DNA of 64,000 nucleotides from Tepidisphaera sp. (GCA_016124375.1 WGNV01000003.1:248001-312000); one strand, 5' to 3'. Shown: positions 24,795 to 33,376, numbered from the stretch's first letter. The notes: generated by a model not told the origin, from the letters alone. Numbers and translations are program-made.

Positions 24795-24815
24795 ACATCC
24801 AGTGTACGAGCGCGG

Positions 24816-25163
24816 CTATTGCCCGGGTCGCTCCCAGCGGCTTTCCGGGTCCTTCTCCAGCTTCGCCGCGGCCTGATGCACGCACGAGGCGCACACCACC
24901 GGCCCGCCCTCGACCACGCTGCTCTGCCAGTGCGGGGCGTCGCGATGCAAGAGGCACAGCGTGCAGTTCACGTGCTCGGGCACGTTCGTCGCCCCCTCGC
25001 CAAACTCCACCGCCCGGTACGCCCGCGTCAGACAATCCGAACAAATCAAGCTGCCCCGGTGCCCCTCGATGAACGGGTTCTCCTGGGTCCACGTCACCAG
25101 GCAGAAGTCGCAGAGGAAGTCCTCCGCGGTCATGTTCTCAGGGTCGCAGCCTGGGCGATGCAT
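24816..25163 (-). CDS. Small protein with two C4 zinc-finger motifs
   Basis: 115 residues with two similar halves: CDFCLVTWTQ (residues 18-27) with CSDC (41-44), and CTLC (67-70) with CASC (91-94). Each half has C-x2-C, about 20 residues, then C-x2-C followed by a helix (LTRAYRAVEF, VHQAAAKLEK), resembling the ClpX-type C4 zinc-binding domain. The gene is 21 nt upstream of gatC on the same strand and might be co-transcribed with gatCA. It could be a protein-protein or nucleic-acid adaptor; no function is known to me. The family A inverted repeat lies immediately upstream. Confidence 0.7.
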   Translation of the reverse strand: MHRPGCDPENMTAEDFLCDFCLVTWTQENPFIEGHRGSLICSDCLTRAYRAVEFGEGATNVPEHVNCTLCLLHRDAPHWQSSVVEGGPVVCASCVHQAAAKLEKDPESRWERPGQ

Positions 25164-25173
25164 GGGTCTTCCT

Positions 25174-25245
25174 GGTAGGTCGGCTCTCCGAGCCGACTGT
25201 GTGCCATCCTCTTCAAATCAGGCCGGCTCGGAGAGCCGACCTACC
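25174..25245. repeat. Repeat family A: 22-bp perfect inverted repeat
   Basis: The arm at 25174-25195 begins GGTAGGTCGGCTCTCCGAGC; the arm at 25224-25245 is its exact reverse complement, with 28 bases between. Each arm also contains an internal palindrome (CGGCTC-TC-CGAGCCG). It fills the gap between the ABC exporter gene and the zinc-finger gene. Related copies occur at 9723-9736 and 54488-54510. A transcript hairpin could terminate the ABC gene. Confidence 0.85.
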
Positions 25246-25247
25246 AC

Positions 25248-27179
25248 CTATCGCAGCAACTGATGCCGTGCCAACTGTTGATACACCCCGCAACGCGCCA
25301 GTAGCTCACTGTGCGTCCCGATATCCACCACCCGCCCGGCATCGAGCACCACGATCCGGTCGCACGTCTGCACCGTGCTCAGGCGATGGGCCACGATCAG
25401 GCACGTGCGGCCCTTGCAAAACTCCGCCAAGGCCGCCCCGATCTGCGCCTCGCTCTCCGCGTCGATCATGCTGGTGGCTTCGTCCAGCACAAGAATCGCC
25501 GGGTCGCGCAGCATCGCCCGGGCGATGGCCAGTCGCTGGCGTTGCCCGCCCGACAGGCTCTGCCCCTGCTCGGCGATGGTGGCGTCATAGCCCCCGGGCA
25601 TCGCTCCTACGAAATCCTCCGCCCGCGCCCGCCGCGCCGCCTCTTCGATCTGCCCGCGTGTCGCGCTGGGGTTGCCATACGCGATGTTCTCCGCCACACT
25701 CGCCCGGAAGAGCACCGTCTCCTGCGTCACAACGCCGATCTGCGAACGCAAGCTCCGCACCGACACCTCGCGGATATCCTGCCCGTCGATCAGCACGCTG
25801 CCCGTATCCGGGTCAAACAATCGCGGCACCAGGCTCAAGAGCGTCGTCTTGCCCGAGCCGTTGGGTCCGACAAACGCCACGCGCTCCCCGTGCTTCACCC
25901 GCACGCTCACGCCCTGCAGCGCCGGCACGCTCGCGCCGGCATACGTGAGCCCGACACCCCGGAACTCGATGTCGCGCTCGTGCCGGGGCAGCTTCTTGAG
26001 CCCCCGCTCGTGCCCGGGCTCGACCGGAGTGTCCAGCAGTTCCCGCAGGCGAAAGGCCGCGGGCGCCGTCGTCTGAATGTCGTTGATGATGCCCGTCAGC
26101 GGCTTGAGCGACGCCCCCGCCACCGCAAGCGACCCGATCACCAGAATGAAGTTCTCGGCGGAGATCTGCCCGGCGATGATCGCCCTTCCCACCCCCAGCA
26201 CGATGCCGCAGAGCAGGAAAATCGTCAGCATCTCGGTCAGCGGGCTGGCCAGGGCCCGGGCGGTGCGCACGCGGTTCAGTTGCCGCAGCATGTGCTTGTT
26301 GATCCGGTGGAACCGCCCGCCTTCATAGAGCTCGGTGGTGTGCACCTTCACCACCCGCAGGGCCTGCATGCTTTCCGCGGCCGCCGCGTACAGGCCAGAC
26401 TGGCTCTCCAGCGCCCTCCCGCTGGCACGCTTGATCTTCTTCCCCAGCTTGCGGATGACGACGAACAGCACCGGCACCACCAGCAGCGTGCCCGCCGTGA
26501 TCCGCGCATCCAGCCAGAACGCGGAGATGATCCCCGCCATCCCCTTGAACAGCTGCAAGACCGCCTTGCTCACCAGCATGTTCAGGCCGGTCGCCACCTG
26601 CGCGCTGTCGTTCACCAGCCGGCTGATGATGTCGCTGGGCCCGGCCTTCACGACCGCCTTCAGCGGCGCCCGCAGCACCCGGTGAAACGCCCGCCGGCGC
26701 AGCAGCGTCACGGTGTTGTTGACGACGGTCAGCGACAGATACGCGTGCAGAAAGTTCGCCACCGAGCCGATCATCGTCAGCCCCGCCAGCACGCCCAAAA
26801 TCCACTCGAGCGCCACGAACGGGCCCTTGGGCAACCCGTCGATCACCTGCTGCGAAATCTGGATCCCGCTCAGCGGCGGAAACGAGTGCGCGAGCTTCGC
26901 GTTCAGCTCTGTCGCGAACTCCGGCAGGCCCTTGCCCGCCCCCAGGATGTTGCTCAAGACCGGCTGCGCCCCCAGCAGCCCCACGCTCAGCGTCACGCCC
27001 GAAATCACCACCATCGCCAGCGCGCCCAGCAGCAAGGGCCAGTACCGAAGCATCTGGCGGGCGAAATACCAGAACGCCCGGTCCCCCTGATCACGAGCGG
27101 CATCCTTGGCCGCGCGCGCCGCCGCCCCGCCCGGCAGGGCGGCGCTCTGGCCGGCGGAGATGGACGTGCTGGTCGACAT
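25248..27179 (-). CDS. ABC exporter, fused membrane and ATPase domains (MsbA-like)
   Basis: A 643-residue half-transporter. Membrane segments are near residues 48-75, 128-160, 205-235 and 310-345, including the linker SRLVNDSAQVATGLNMLVSKAV. The nucleotide-binding domain has Walker A FVGPNGSGKTTLLSLV, the signature LSGGQRQRLAIARAML, Walker B AILVLDEATSMID and the H-loop LIVAHRLSTV. It should work as a homodimer exporting lipids, peptides or drugs. The family resemblance is to MsbA/LmrA; the substrate is undetermined. The ATG at 27179 is the first codon of the frame. The cyclophilin gene upstream is on the same strand 116 nt away. Confidence 0.9.
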   Translation of the reverse strand: MSTSTSISAGQSAALPGGAAARAAKDAARDQGDRAFWYFARQMLRYWPLLLGALAMVVISGVTLSVGLLGAQPVLSNILGAGKGLPEFATELNAKLAHSFPPLSGIQISQQVIDGLPKGPFVALEWILGVLAGLTMIGSVANFLHAYLSLTVVNNTVTLLRRRAFHRVLRAPLKAVVKAGPSDIISRLVNDSAQVATGLNMLVSKAVLQLFKGMAGIISAFWLDARITAGTLLVVPVLFVVIRKLGKKIKRASGRALESQSGLYAAAAESMQALRVVKVHTTELYEGGRFHRINKHMLRQLNRVRTARALASPLTEMLTIFLLCGIVLGVGRAIIAGQISAENFILVIGSLAVAGASLKPLTGIINDIQTTAPAAFRLRELLDTPVEPGHERGLKKLPRHERDIEFRGVGLTYAGASVPALQGVSVRVKHGERVAFVGPNGSGKTTLLSLVPRLFDPDTGSVLIDGQDIREVSVRSLRSQIGVVTQETVLFRASVAENIAYGNPSATRGQIEEAARRARAEDFVGAMPGGYDATIAEQGQSLSGGQRQRLAIARAMLRDPAILVLDEATSMIDAESEAQIGAALAEFCKGRTCLIVAHRLSTVQTCDRIVVLDAGRVVDIGTHSELLARCGVYQQLARHQLLR

Positions 27180-27295
27180 CAGGGGCGAAGCAGGCTAGGC
27201 CGCCCGGAACGCCTCACGCCCCGGCGCGGCCTCCCGCCATTGTTGGAAGGCCACGCGCCGTTCGCCCGAGAAACCCGGCAAACCTCGAACCAGGC

Positions 27296-29542
27296 TCACG
27301 TGCCCATGCCGCCCGAGCTCGTGCTGAAGATCGGGTCGTTGATCGCAAGCCCGAAGTCGCTGGGCGTGCCCGTGCTCGAGATCGCCCGGCCAAGCGTGGT
27401 GTCGATGCGGGTGAGCTGCACCACGCCCGAGGTATTGGTCGAGGATCCGTCGTTCGCCGTCGCGAAGACGATGATCGCGTACGAACGGAACGAGGCGTTG
27501 CTGCCGATCTTGTTGCGCACCGCAGTCGAGTTCCCGGTCGAAAGGTCGATCCTGTCCTGCCCGGCGAGCGAGCCCGTGAAGGCGTCGATCATCGTGCCAT
27601 CGGAGAAGGCATACCGCACCGTGTAGTTGAGCGAGACGCCCGTGCTGGAGAAGAACGGGTTGTAGATCGAGATCCGCTCGGTGAGCGTGCTGTCGCTGCG
27701 CGAGGGGTCAAAGGCCCCGTTGGTGAAGATGGTCTCCGCCCCCACCCGGTCCACGAACGCCGAAGACAACCCGTCGGCCTTCTTTCCCGTGTTCTGGTTG
27801 CGACCCACGCTGTCCACGCTGGTGTACTGCGCCGTCACCAGCGTCGTGCCGCTGGTGTACGTCACGGTCAGCTCGGCGTTCTGCGGCAGGCCCGACACGT
27901 TCAGCAGGTTCACGTCCAGACGGCTATTGGCGAACACGATCTGGGTCGAGGTGATCGAGGTCGACGATCCCGCCTGCCAGAACTGCAGCACCACCGCCGC
28001 GGCCACCGTGTTGGGGTTCGCGATGCTGATGATGTTGTCGAAGTTTGGCCGCACCGTCACGTCCGACAGCTGGGCGCTCGAGGCCCCGCCCCCCGGCGTG
28101 CCCATCACCGACCAGCCGGGCGTGTAGGCCCCGCTGTCCGCCATGCCGCTGGCCGGCACATCAAAGTCGCTCAGGAACGCAACGATGTTCTGCGTGCTGG
28201 TGACCCGCACCGACAGCGGGCCGCTGATCACGTTCCGCTGGAACAGATCTAGCCCGCCACGCCGGTACGCATCCGTTGACACCGTGATCGTCTGCGACGT
28301 CGTCGAGTTGGTGAACGTCAGCGTCACCGTCGCCGGCTGATCCGACAGGTTCGTCCACGTGATGAACTCGCGGCTGTTGCTGTTGCGCTCAACCCGCGCA
28401 AAGTCCCACGTCCTCAGCTGCGTGTCGCTGTACCCCGCCGGGTTGAAGAAGCCCTCGCTCGCCTCCGAGTTGAAGTCGAACCGGTCGCTCGACGCCGCGA
28501 TCGGCAGCGGATTGGTCGTGTCGTCCGGCACCGCCGTCTGCACGATCAGCGAATACGGGTTGTTGCTCCGCACGATGTCGCTGCTCGCGGCGTTGGCCGA
28601 CAGGCTCACCAGGCTCGTTGCGTTGGCGCTCAGCGTGCCCGAGGCGATCACCGTATCACGCCCCGAAGTAAACTCGTACCGCGCGATGATCTGGTACCGC
28701 ACCGCCGCGCCGTTGGGGTTGTACAGGTTGATCGTTTCGCTGCTGTTCGCCCCGGCAAAGCCCTCGGGCATCACCACCTGCTGGCTGAAGAACCCGTTGA
28801 AACCCGCGGGCTTGATCACCTCGGCCGCCCTCACCTGCACCAGCCCGGCCTCGCTCACCGTTCCGTTGAACGCCGTGGTGGTCGGCACTTCGTTGAACGC
28901 GCTGTTGTTGCTCCCCTGGAACGCAGCCTGACCCGTCAGATCCTGCGAGCTCCGCGCCTGGATCGCCTGCACCACGCTCCAACCCTGGATGATCTGCCCG
29001 AAGACGGCATACCCGTTGGACGGGTCGGTCGGATCCAGGAACGTGTTGTCGACATAGTTGATGAACCACTGGCTGGTCGCCGAGTTGATGCTGTTGGTGC
29101 GCGCGTACGCCAGGGTCCGCGCCAGGTTCGAGTGCCCGGTCGTCTCCCGTGCGATGGGCGAATCCGTCGGGATCACCTCAAACCCGGTCCCGTCCTTGTA
29201 GCGGAAGCCGCCCCCCTGCAGCACGAAGGGCGAGCCATCGCTGTTGAACGCCGAACGGTGGAAGAACGTGTCGCTGACGCGCCCGCTGTTCACATAGTTC
29301 AGGAAGTTGGTCGTCGAGATCGGAGCGTCGGTCGTGAACAGCTCGATGTCGATGTCGCCGAAGTTCGTCTCCAGCCGCACCACCGCGTCCGACTGGTTCG
29401 CCAGATCCGTCAGCGCCGGCAAGGGCGTGCCCGCCAGCAGGGCCCGGGGCTCCAGCGCATCCAGGCGAGACTCGCTCGCACCGTTCAGCAGAAACGCCCG
29501 CACAGCCCGACCGACGCCCGCCCAGTTCAACGTCTTCACCAT
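27296..29542 (-). CDS. Cyclophilin-type peptidyl-prolyl isomerase fused to secreted beta-repeats
   Basis: A 748-residue protein. Residues 28-38 contain LEPRALLAG, a motif seen near the N-terminus of many large exported planctomycete proteins. A cyclophilin domain spans about 52-205, with TFFHRSAF, VLQGGGFRYKD and SQWFINYVDN corresponding to the catalytic HR, QGG and GSQFFI regions. Residues about 230-740 hold four degenerate repeats of the form I-x-I-x-N-P...L-x-Y/F...L, for example ETINLYNPNGAAVRYQI and ERISIYNPFFSSTGVSL, probably beta-sandwich modules. The ATG at 29542 follows GAGGAGA by eight bases. Export and a surface or periplasmic folding role are inferred. No PEP-CTERM tail is present. 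Confidence 0.82.
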   Translation of the reverse strand: MVKTLNWAGVGRAVRAFLLNGASESRLDALEPRALLAGTPLPALTDLANQSDAVVRLETNFGDIDIELFTTDAPISTTNFLNYVNSGRVSDTFFHRSAFNSDGSPFVLQGGGFRYKDGTGFEVIPTDSPIARETTGHSNLARTLAYARTNSINSATSQWFINYVDNTFLDPTDPSNGYAVFGQIIQGWSVVQAIQARSSQDLTGQAAFQGSNNSAFNEVPTTTAFNGTVSEAGLVQVRAAEVIKPAGFNGFFSQQVVMPEGFAGANSSETINLYNPNGAAVRYQIIARYEFTSGRDTVIASGTLSANATSLVSLSANAASSDIVRSNNPYSLIVQTAVPDDTTNPLPIAASSDRFDFNSEASEGFFNPAGYSDTQLRTWDFARVERNSNSREFITWTNLSDQPATVTLTFTNSTTSQTITVSTDAYRRGGLDLFQRNVISGPLSVRVTSTQNIVAFLSDFDVPASGMADSGAYTPGWSVMGTPGGGASSAQLSDVTVRPNFDNIISIANPNTVAAAVVLQFWQAGSSTSITSTQIVFANSRLDVNLLNVSGLPQNAELTVTYTSGTTLVTAQYTSVDSVGRNQNTGKKADGLSSAFVDRVGAETIFTNGAFDPSRSDSTLTERISIYNPFFSSTGVSLNYTVRYAFSDGTMIDAFTGSLAGQDRIDLSTGNSTAVRNKIGSNASFRSYAIIVFATANDGSSTNTSGVVQLTRIDTTLGRAISSTGTPSDFGLAINDPIFSTSSGGMGT

Positions 29543-29814
29543 GACACAGATCTCCTCGGCCGGGCCTCGCCCGATTGTGTTCGCAGTACGCACACACTAC
29601 CAGCCGCGTTCGCGGCCTGGCTTCACATCCCATTGTTGCGAGCGCTGCGTCGACTTCCCACGGGGCTCGCGTGCGAGCACTCCCGAATCGTCGCAGGTCG
29701 CGGCTGCGAGGCCGCCATGGCCCCGCCTTTTGCCCGAGATTCTATCAGCCCTCGGACCAAAAAGAGAATACCGGCAGCCCGGCGCCATGGCAACCCTGCT
29801 TCCGGCGCTTTCTC
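29543..29814 (-). other. Upstream region of the cyclophilin gene
   Basis: About 270 nt between the SpoIID-like gene and the cyclophilin gene. It contains the promoter candidate at 29765-29793 and a second TAGAAT hexamer slightly downstream. It would leave a leader of roughly 215 nt. No coding frame is convincing. Confidence 0.5.
29765..29793 (-). promoter_or_regulatory. Sigma-70-like promoter for the cyclophilin gene
   Basis: On the minus strand TTGCCA (29793-29788), a 17-base spacer, then TATTCT (29770-29765). The spacing and hexamers fit a housekeeping promoter. It lies downstream of the SpoIID stop and upstream of the cyclophilin start. Confidence 0.55.
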
Positions 29815-31179
29815 CTACGGATAGGCCTTCTGAACCTCCGCCCCCGGGTAGAACTTGCGCACCATTGTGCCCCAGTCCAACCCGTTGTCGGCCATCCCTT
29901 TGGCGCAATATTGGCACATCCCCACCCCGTGCCCAAAGCCCCGCCCCCGCACCCGAACGCTGCTCGCCCAGATATCCACCTCAAAGTCTCCGCTATTGAT
30001 CCGATTCTGAGGCGTAATCGGGGGCAGCCCCGGCACCGGCTGGTTCATCGCGAACCGCAGCTCTTCCGCCGACAGCTTGTACGTCCGCCCTTCGCTGTCG
30101 GTCAGTTGATACGAGTTCGGGCGCTGCGCGTCATTCCGCTCCAGCACCTTGATCTCCCGCACCCGCGTGATGTTCTCGACCGGGTTGTCGTTGGTCGCCC
30201 TGCCCCACGCCCGCAATCGCTTGTTCACATCATCATCATCGCGCGTCACTTCCCACCGGTACCACTTGCTCGACTGGCAATAAAACTCCCGGGGCTTGCC
30301 CTGCAACGGAGCCGCGAGATTGAACTCGTACCCGGGCTTCACAGGCCACACCTTGGCGGCTGACGCCGGGCGCCCCCCGCACGTGCTCGAGTAATACGCC
30401 CGCAAAGGCTTCCCGTCATACACCAAGATCAAGCCCCGCGTCGCCCGCGCCGCCTCGTTGGGCGTCAAGGCGTCCGTCCCGCCCCCGAACATCTGGTCGT
30501 TGGTCGTGCCCTCGACATCCCACTGCCGCCCCTCGGCCAGCGCCCGCCCCCGCTCATGAATCGCGTACGTCCGGGCGGCCACCGCCTGCATCTCATACGC
30601 CTGCCGTGGCCAATCCTTCGGCAGTTCGTGGGTCAGCACGCCCGGCAGGTACGTCTCGATCGGCATGGTCGCGACCACGTCGATCCGCGCCGGATCGCCG
30701 TTCCACTGGGGCCTCAGCGTCACAAACCCCGGATACCTGACCCCGCTCACCCGCAGCCATTCCGGGCTCGCCCCGTCGCTGCGCCCGTCCGAGGGCACCA
30801 CATCCAGATCGATCCCCGGGGGAAAGCGGCGCTGCGTACCCGCAGCCTTCACCAAGATCCCCTGGCTGTTGCACGTGAGCGTTACGGGCGTGGAGAACAA
30901 CTGGGGCTTCACATCCGGATGCCCACCCCCCGCCACGCGCACCACCACCTTGCCCGGCTGGTCGACCTGCCGCTCGGTGACGCCCGCCGCCACCTTCACG
31001 CGGATGTCCGGCTCCTTCTCAAAGCTCACCTTCCGGCTCACCGGGCTGGCGTCTGGCTGCACGACCGATCGCACCGACTGGCAGGCGACCAGCACCCCAG
31101 CCACAACCCCGACCAGCGCCGCGCTCCAAGGCCCGACGCCCAACAGCTTCGTCCCGATTTTCATCCAGCCGCCACCCAT
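29815..31179 (-). CDS. SpoIID/LytB-domain lipoprotein
   Basis: About 454 residues. A signal sequence ends in a lipobox LVAC (C33), so it is probably a lipoprotein. The SpoIID/LytB domain is clear: YLPGVLTHELPKDWPRQAYEMQAVAARTYA (catalytic-site region), YYSSTCGG, and the C-terminal FGHGVGMCQYCAKGMADNGL. SpoIID proteins cleave peptidoglycan glycan strands that lack stem peptides, acting as lytic transglycosylases in sporulating Firmicutes; in other bacteria they are assumed to remodel the wall. The ATG at 31179 follows AAAGGG; GTG 31209 and ATG 31164 are alternatives. It is divergent from a small lipoprotein gene. Confidence 0.85.
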   Translation of the reverse strand: MGGGWMKIGTKLLGVGPWSAALVGVVAGVLVACQSVRSVVQPDASPVSRKVSFEKEPDIRVKVAAGVTERQVDQPGKVVVRVAGGGHPDVKPQLFSTPVTLTCNSQGILVKAAGTQRRFPPGIDLDVVPSDGRSDGASPEWLRVSGVRYPGFVTLRPQWNGDPARIDVVATMPIETYLPGVLTHELPKDWPRQAYEMQAVAARTYAIHERGRALAEGRQWDVEGTTNDQMFGGGTDALTPNEAARATRGLILVYDGKPLRAYYSSTCGGRPASAAKVWPVKPGYEFNLAAPLQGKPREFYCQSSKWYRWEVTRDDDDVNKRLRAWGRATNDNPVENITRVREIKVLERNDAQRPNSYQLTDSEGRTYKLSAEELRFAMNQPVPGLPPITPQNRINSGDFEVDIWASSVRVRGRGFGHGVGMCQYCAKGMADNGLDWGTMVRKFYPGAEVQKAYP

Positions 31180-31281
31180 CGCACACCCTTTCGCGATATG
31201 CTCTCCCACACAGCACCCTACCGACGCGTACGCCCGCGTGCCGGGCCGCCCGCGTATTCACCCATCACGCAGGACCCCCGC

Positions 31282-31743
31282 ATGCCCGACGCCGCTCGAT
31301 TTCACCATCCGCTCCGACTTTTCGCCGCCGCCGCCATCGCGGCCGCGAGCGCGATCAGTTTCATCGGCTGTGCTTCCGCGCCGCCTCCACCATCCGTGTT
31401 GCCCACCGCGTTCTCCCAGCTCCCCACCCACCTGCTGGCCTCGATGGGCGAGCATGTCGTCGAGTTTCAGTGCCCCACCCCGGGCTACCAGCCCAGCCTC
31501 ACCCGCTCGCTCGACGAACATCTGGGCAAGGGCGTCTACATCACGCTGCGCAGCCCCGACCCCGCCGTCAACTACCCCCAGCGACTGGTCACGCAGCGCA
31601 TCGCCACCGGCGTTCCCATCACCACCACCCTCAATGTCTACGTCCGCCTGATCCCCTTCGACGCGCCCGACGACACCGACGCCCCTTTCGCCATCGCCGC
31701 CAGCGCCCCGGGCACCGTGCCCGTGCCGCAACCCCCGACCTGA
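31282..31743 (+). CDS. Small hypothetical lipoprotein
   Basis: 153 residues. The N-terminus LRLFAAAAIAAASAISFIGC has a lipobox FIGC with the lipidated Cys at residue 30. The mature part is about 120 residues with GVYITLRSPDPAVNYPQRLV and TTTLNVYVRLIPFD, suggesting a small beta-rich domain. No family was recognised. The ATG at 31282 follows AGGA. It lies 31 nt before dprA on the same strand and is divergent from the SpoIID-like gene. Confidence 0.65.
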   Translation: MPDAARFHHPLRLFAAAAIAAASAISFIGCASAPPPPSVLPTAFSQLPTHLLASMGEHVVEFQCPTPGYQPSLTRSLDEHLGKGVYITLRSPDPAVNYPQRLVTQRIATGVPITTTLNVYVRLIPFDAPDDTDAPFAIAASAPGTVPVPQPPT

Positions 31744-31774
31744 CCCCAGTTCTCGCCACGCAGGAGCCGCAGCC

Positions 31775-32992
31775 ATGTCCGCAGTGCTCGCCCCCAGCAA
31801 AGGCGAAAACCTGGCTCTCCTCGAGCTCACCCACGTCAGCGGCCTGGGCCCGACGCTCATCCGCCGCCTCGTCGATCGCAGCGGCTCCCCCACCGCCGCC
31901 CAGGCCTCTTCCCCCGCCGACTGGTCGCAGATCAAGGGCATGCGCAAGGACCTGGTCGCGTCCCTCGAATCCAGGCTCCGCGCCGCCAAGAACGCCGCCC
32001 AGCGCGAACTCGACCTCGCCGAATCCCTGGGCGTCCGCATCCTCACCTACCTCGATGCCGACTTCCCCTCCCTGCTGGCCAACACCCCCGGCGCGCCCGT
32101 CCTTCTTTATGTGCGAGGCGACATCACCCCGGCCGATCGGTTCCCCGTCGCCATCGTCGGCTCCCGCCAATGTTCGCAGTACGGGCTTGAGCAGGCCAGG
32201 CGCTTTGCGGGCAGCCTCTCGGGCGCCGGCCTCACCATCGTCTCGGGCGGGGCCAAGGGCATCGACGCCGCGGCTCACCAGGCCGCACTCATCGCCAAGG
32301 GCCGCACCATCGCCGTCCTCGGTTGCGGCCTTTCCCACTGCTACCCCGAAGAACACGCCGACCTGTTCGAACGCATCGCCCAGCACGGCGCCGTCGTCAG
32401 CGAACTTCCGCTGTCCACGCCCCCCAGCGCCGAAAATTTCCCCATGCGCAACCGCGTCATCTCGGGCCTTTCGCTGGGCGTGCTGGTGATCGAGGCGGGG
32501 GTCAAGTCCGGGGCGCTCATCACTGCCCAGTACGCCGCCGAGGAACATGGCCGCGACGTGATGGCCCTGCCCGGCCGGGTCGATTCCGCCGCGTCACGAG
32601 GCTCGCTGGAACTGCTGAAGTCTGGCGGAGCCGCGCTCGTCACCGATCCCGCCGATGTCATCCACGCGCTGGAGTCAGCCGCACGACACCTGGCGGGCGG
32701 CACGCACGCGGCGAGGTTCGGGTTCCCCTCCGCTACCCACGCCCCTGACGCCGACCCCGCAGCGCACCCGGCCCCGCTCTTTGAGGCCGCCCCGCCCGCG
32801 CCCGTCCTGGCCACACCCACGCAGGCAAAAATCCTGGACGCGCTCAGCACTCGCGCAACCTTTGATCAACTCATTGCGGCCACAGGCTTTGAGTCGCCAC
32901 GCCTCCGTGCGGAACTCACGATGCTCGAACTGGCCAAACGCGTCCGCCGCGAAGGATCGCTGTATTCCAGAACCGACCAAGCCAAGGTGTAG
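31775..32992 (+). CDS. dprA: DNA processing protein DprA/Smf
   Basis: A 405-residue protein. An N-terminal helix-hairpin-helix-like region (LLELTHVSGLGPTLIRRLVD) precedes the Rossmann core with VAIVGSRQCSQYG, TIVSGGAKGIDAAAHQAAL, TIAVLGCGLSHCYPEEH, FPMRNRVISGLSLGVLVIEA and DVMALPGRVDS. The C-terminal 70 residues form a winged-helix (DML1-like) domain. DprA loads RecA onto incoming single-stranded DNA during natural transformation. The ATG at 31775 follows CAGGAG. No other competence gene is adjacent. Confidence 0.94.
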   Translation: MSAVLAPSKGENLALLELTHVSGLGPTLIRRLVDRSGSPTAAQASSPADWSQIKGMRKDLVASLESRLRAAKNAAQRELDLAESLGVRILTYLDADFPSLLANTPGAPVLLYVRGDITPADRFPVAIVGSRQCSQYGLEQARRFAGSLSGAGLTIVSGGAKGIDAAAHQAALIAKGRTIAVLGCGLSHCYPEEHADLFERIAQHGAVVSELPLSTPPSAENFPMRNRVISGLSLGVLVIEAGVKSGALITAQYAAEEHGRDVMALPGRVDSAASRGSLELLKSGGAALVTDPADVIHALESAARHLAGGTHAARFGFPSATHAPDADPAAHPAPLFEAAPPAPVLATPTQAKILDALSTRATFDQLIAATGFESPRLRAELTMLELAKRVRREGSLYSRTDQAKV

Positions 32993-33051
32993 GGCAATTC
33001 CCCGTAAAAATACAGGAAAAGAAAATCCGATCGAAGCGCGAACAAATGGGC

Positions 33052-33086
33052 TTGACGTGCGGTACCTGATATGCTATCGTGTACCG
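33052..33086 (+). promoter_or_regulatory. Promoter with palindromic operator over the -10 region
   Basis: TTGACG (33052-33057), a 17-base spacer, TATCGT (33075-33080); TATGCT at 33070 is an alternative -10. Overlying it, CGGTACCTGATA (33060-33071), TGC, TATCGTGTACCG (33075-33086) is an imperfect palindrome: the half-sites match at 10 of 12 positions. A repressor bound there would cover the spacer and -10. LexA, encoded about 1 kb downstream, is the obvious candidate but the motif is not a known SOS box. Confidence 0.6.
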
Positions 33087-33289
33087 AACGCACGGAGCGA
33101 AAACTGATCGGGTCGGAACGAACGACACGATAGACTGAGTCAAGGCGGATGGAGCTTGGGTCGCCTGGTGTCGGTGAAAGTTTGGATGTTCGAAGCGCAT
33201 CTCGAAGGCGATGAAGTGAAGACGACTGAGTGACGCGAGTGCAGTGCAGGGGTCGGGCTGTGGAGCAAGGCCGATCGACCCAACGCAAC

Positions 33290-33352
33290 GGTGCGGCCGC
33301 CTCAAGAACGAGGTCGCACCCCAGTGAGCGATTCGCGGGCGGGCTGCCCGCG
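33290..33352 (+). promoter_or_regulatory. Two consecutive stem-loops in the leader
   Basis: Stem-loop 1 (33290-33320): GGTGCG pairs with CGCACC and CCTC with GAGG around AAGAAC. Stem-loop 2 (33334-33352): CGCGGGC pairs with GCCCGCG around GGGCT. AAAGGA and the ATG at 33377 follow within 25 nt. They could control translation or attenuate transcription. Confidence 0.5.
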
Positions 33353-33376
33353 GGAGCTCAGGTAAAGGACGGACAC

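Larger units (their letters stand above)
32993..33376 (+). other. Region between dprA and the frame upstream of lexA
   Basis: About 380 nt. The first 60 nt after dprA are AT-richer. Then come a promoter with an overlapping palindrome (33052-33086) and a leader of about 290 nt that ends in two stem-loops. There is no convincing coding frame before 33377. Confidence 0.6.

Noticed and set aside
27296-29542. PEP-CTERM sorting signal on the cyclophilin fusion
   Set aside because: The C-terminus (SSGGMGT) has neither the PEP motif nor a hydrophobic helix with a basic tail.
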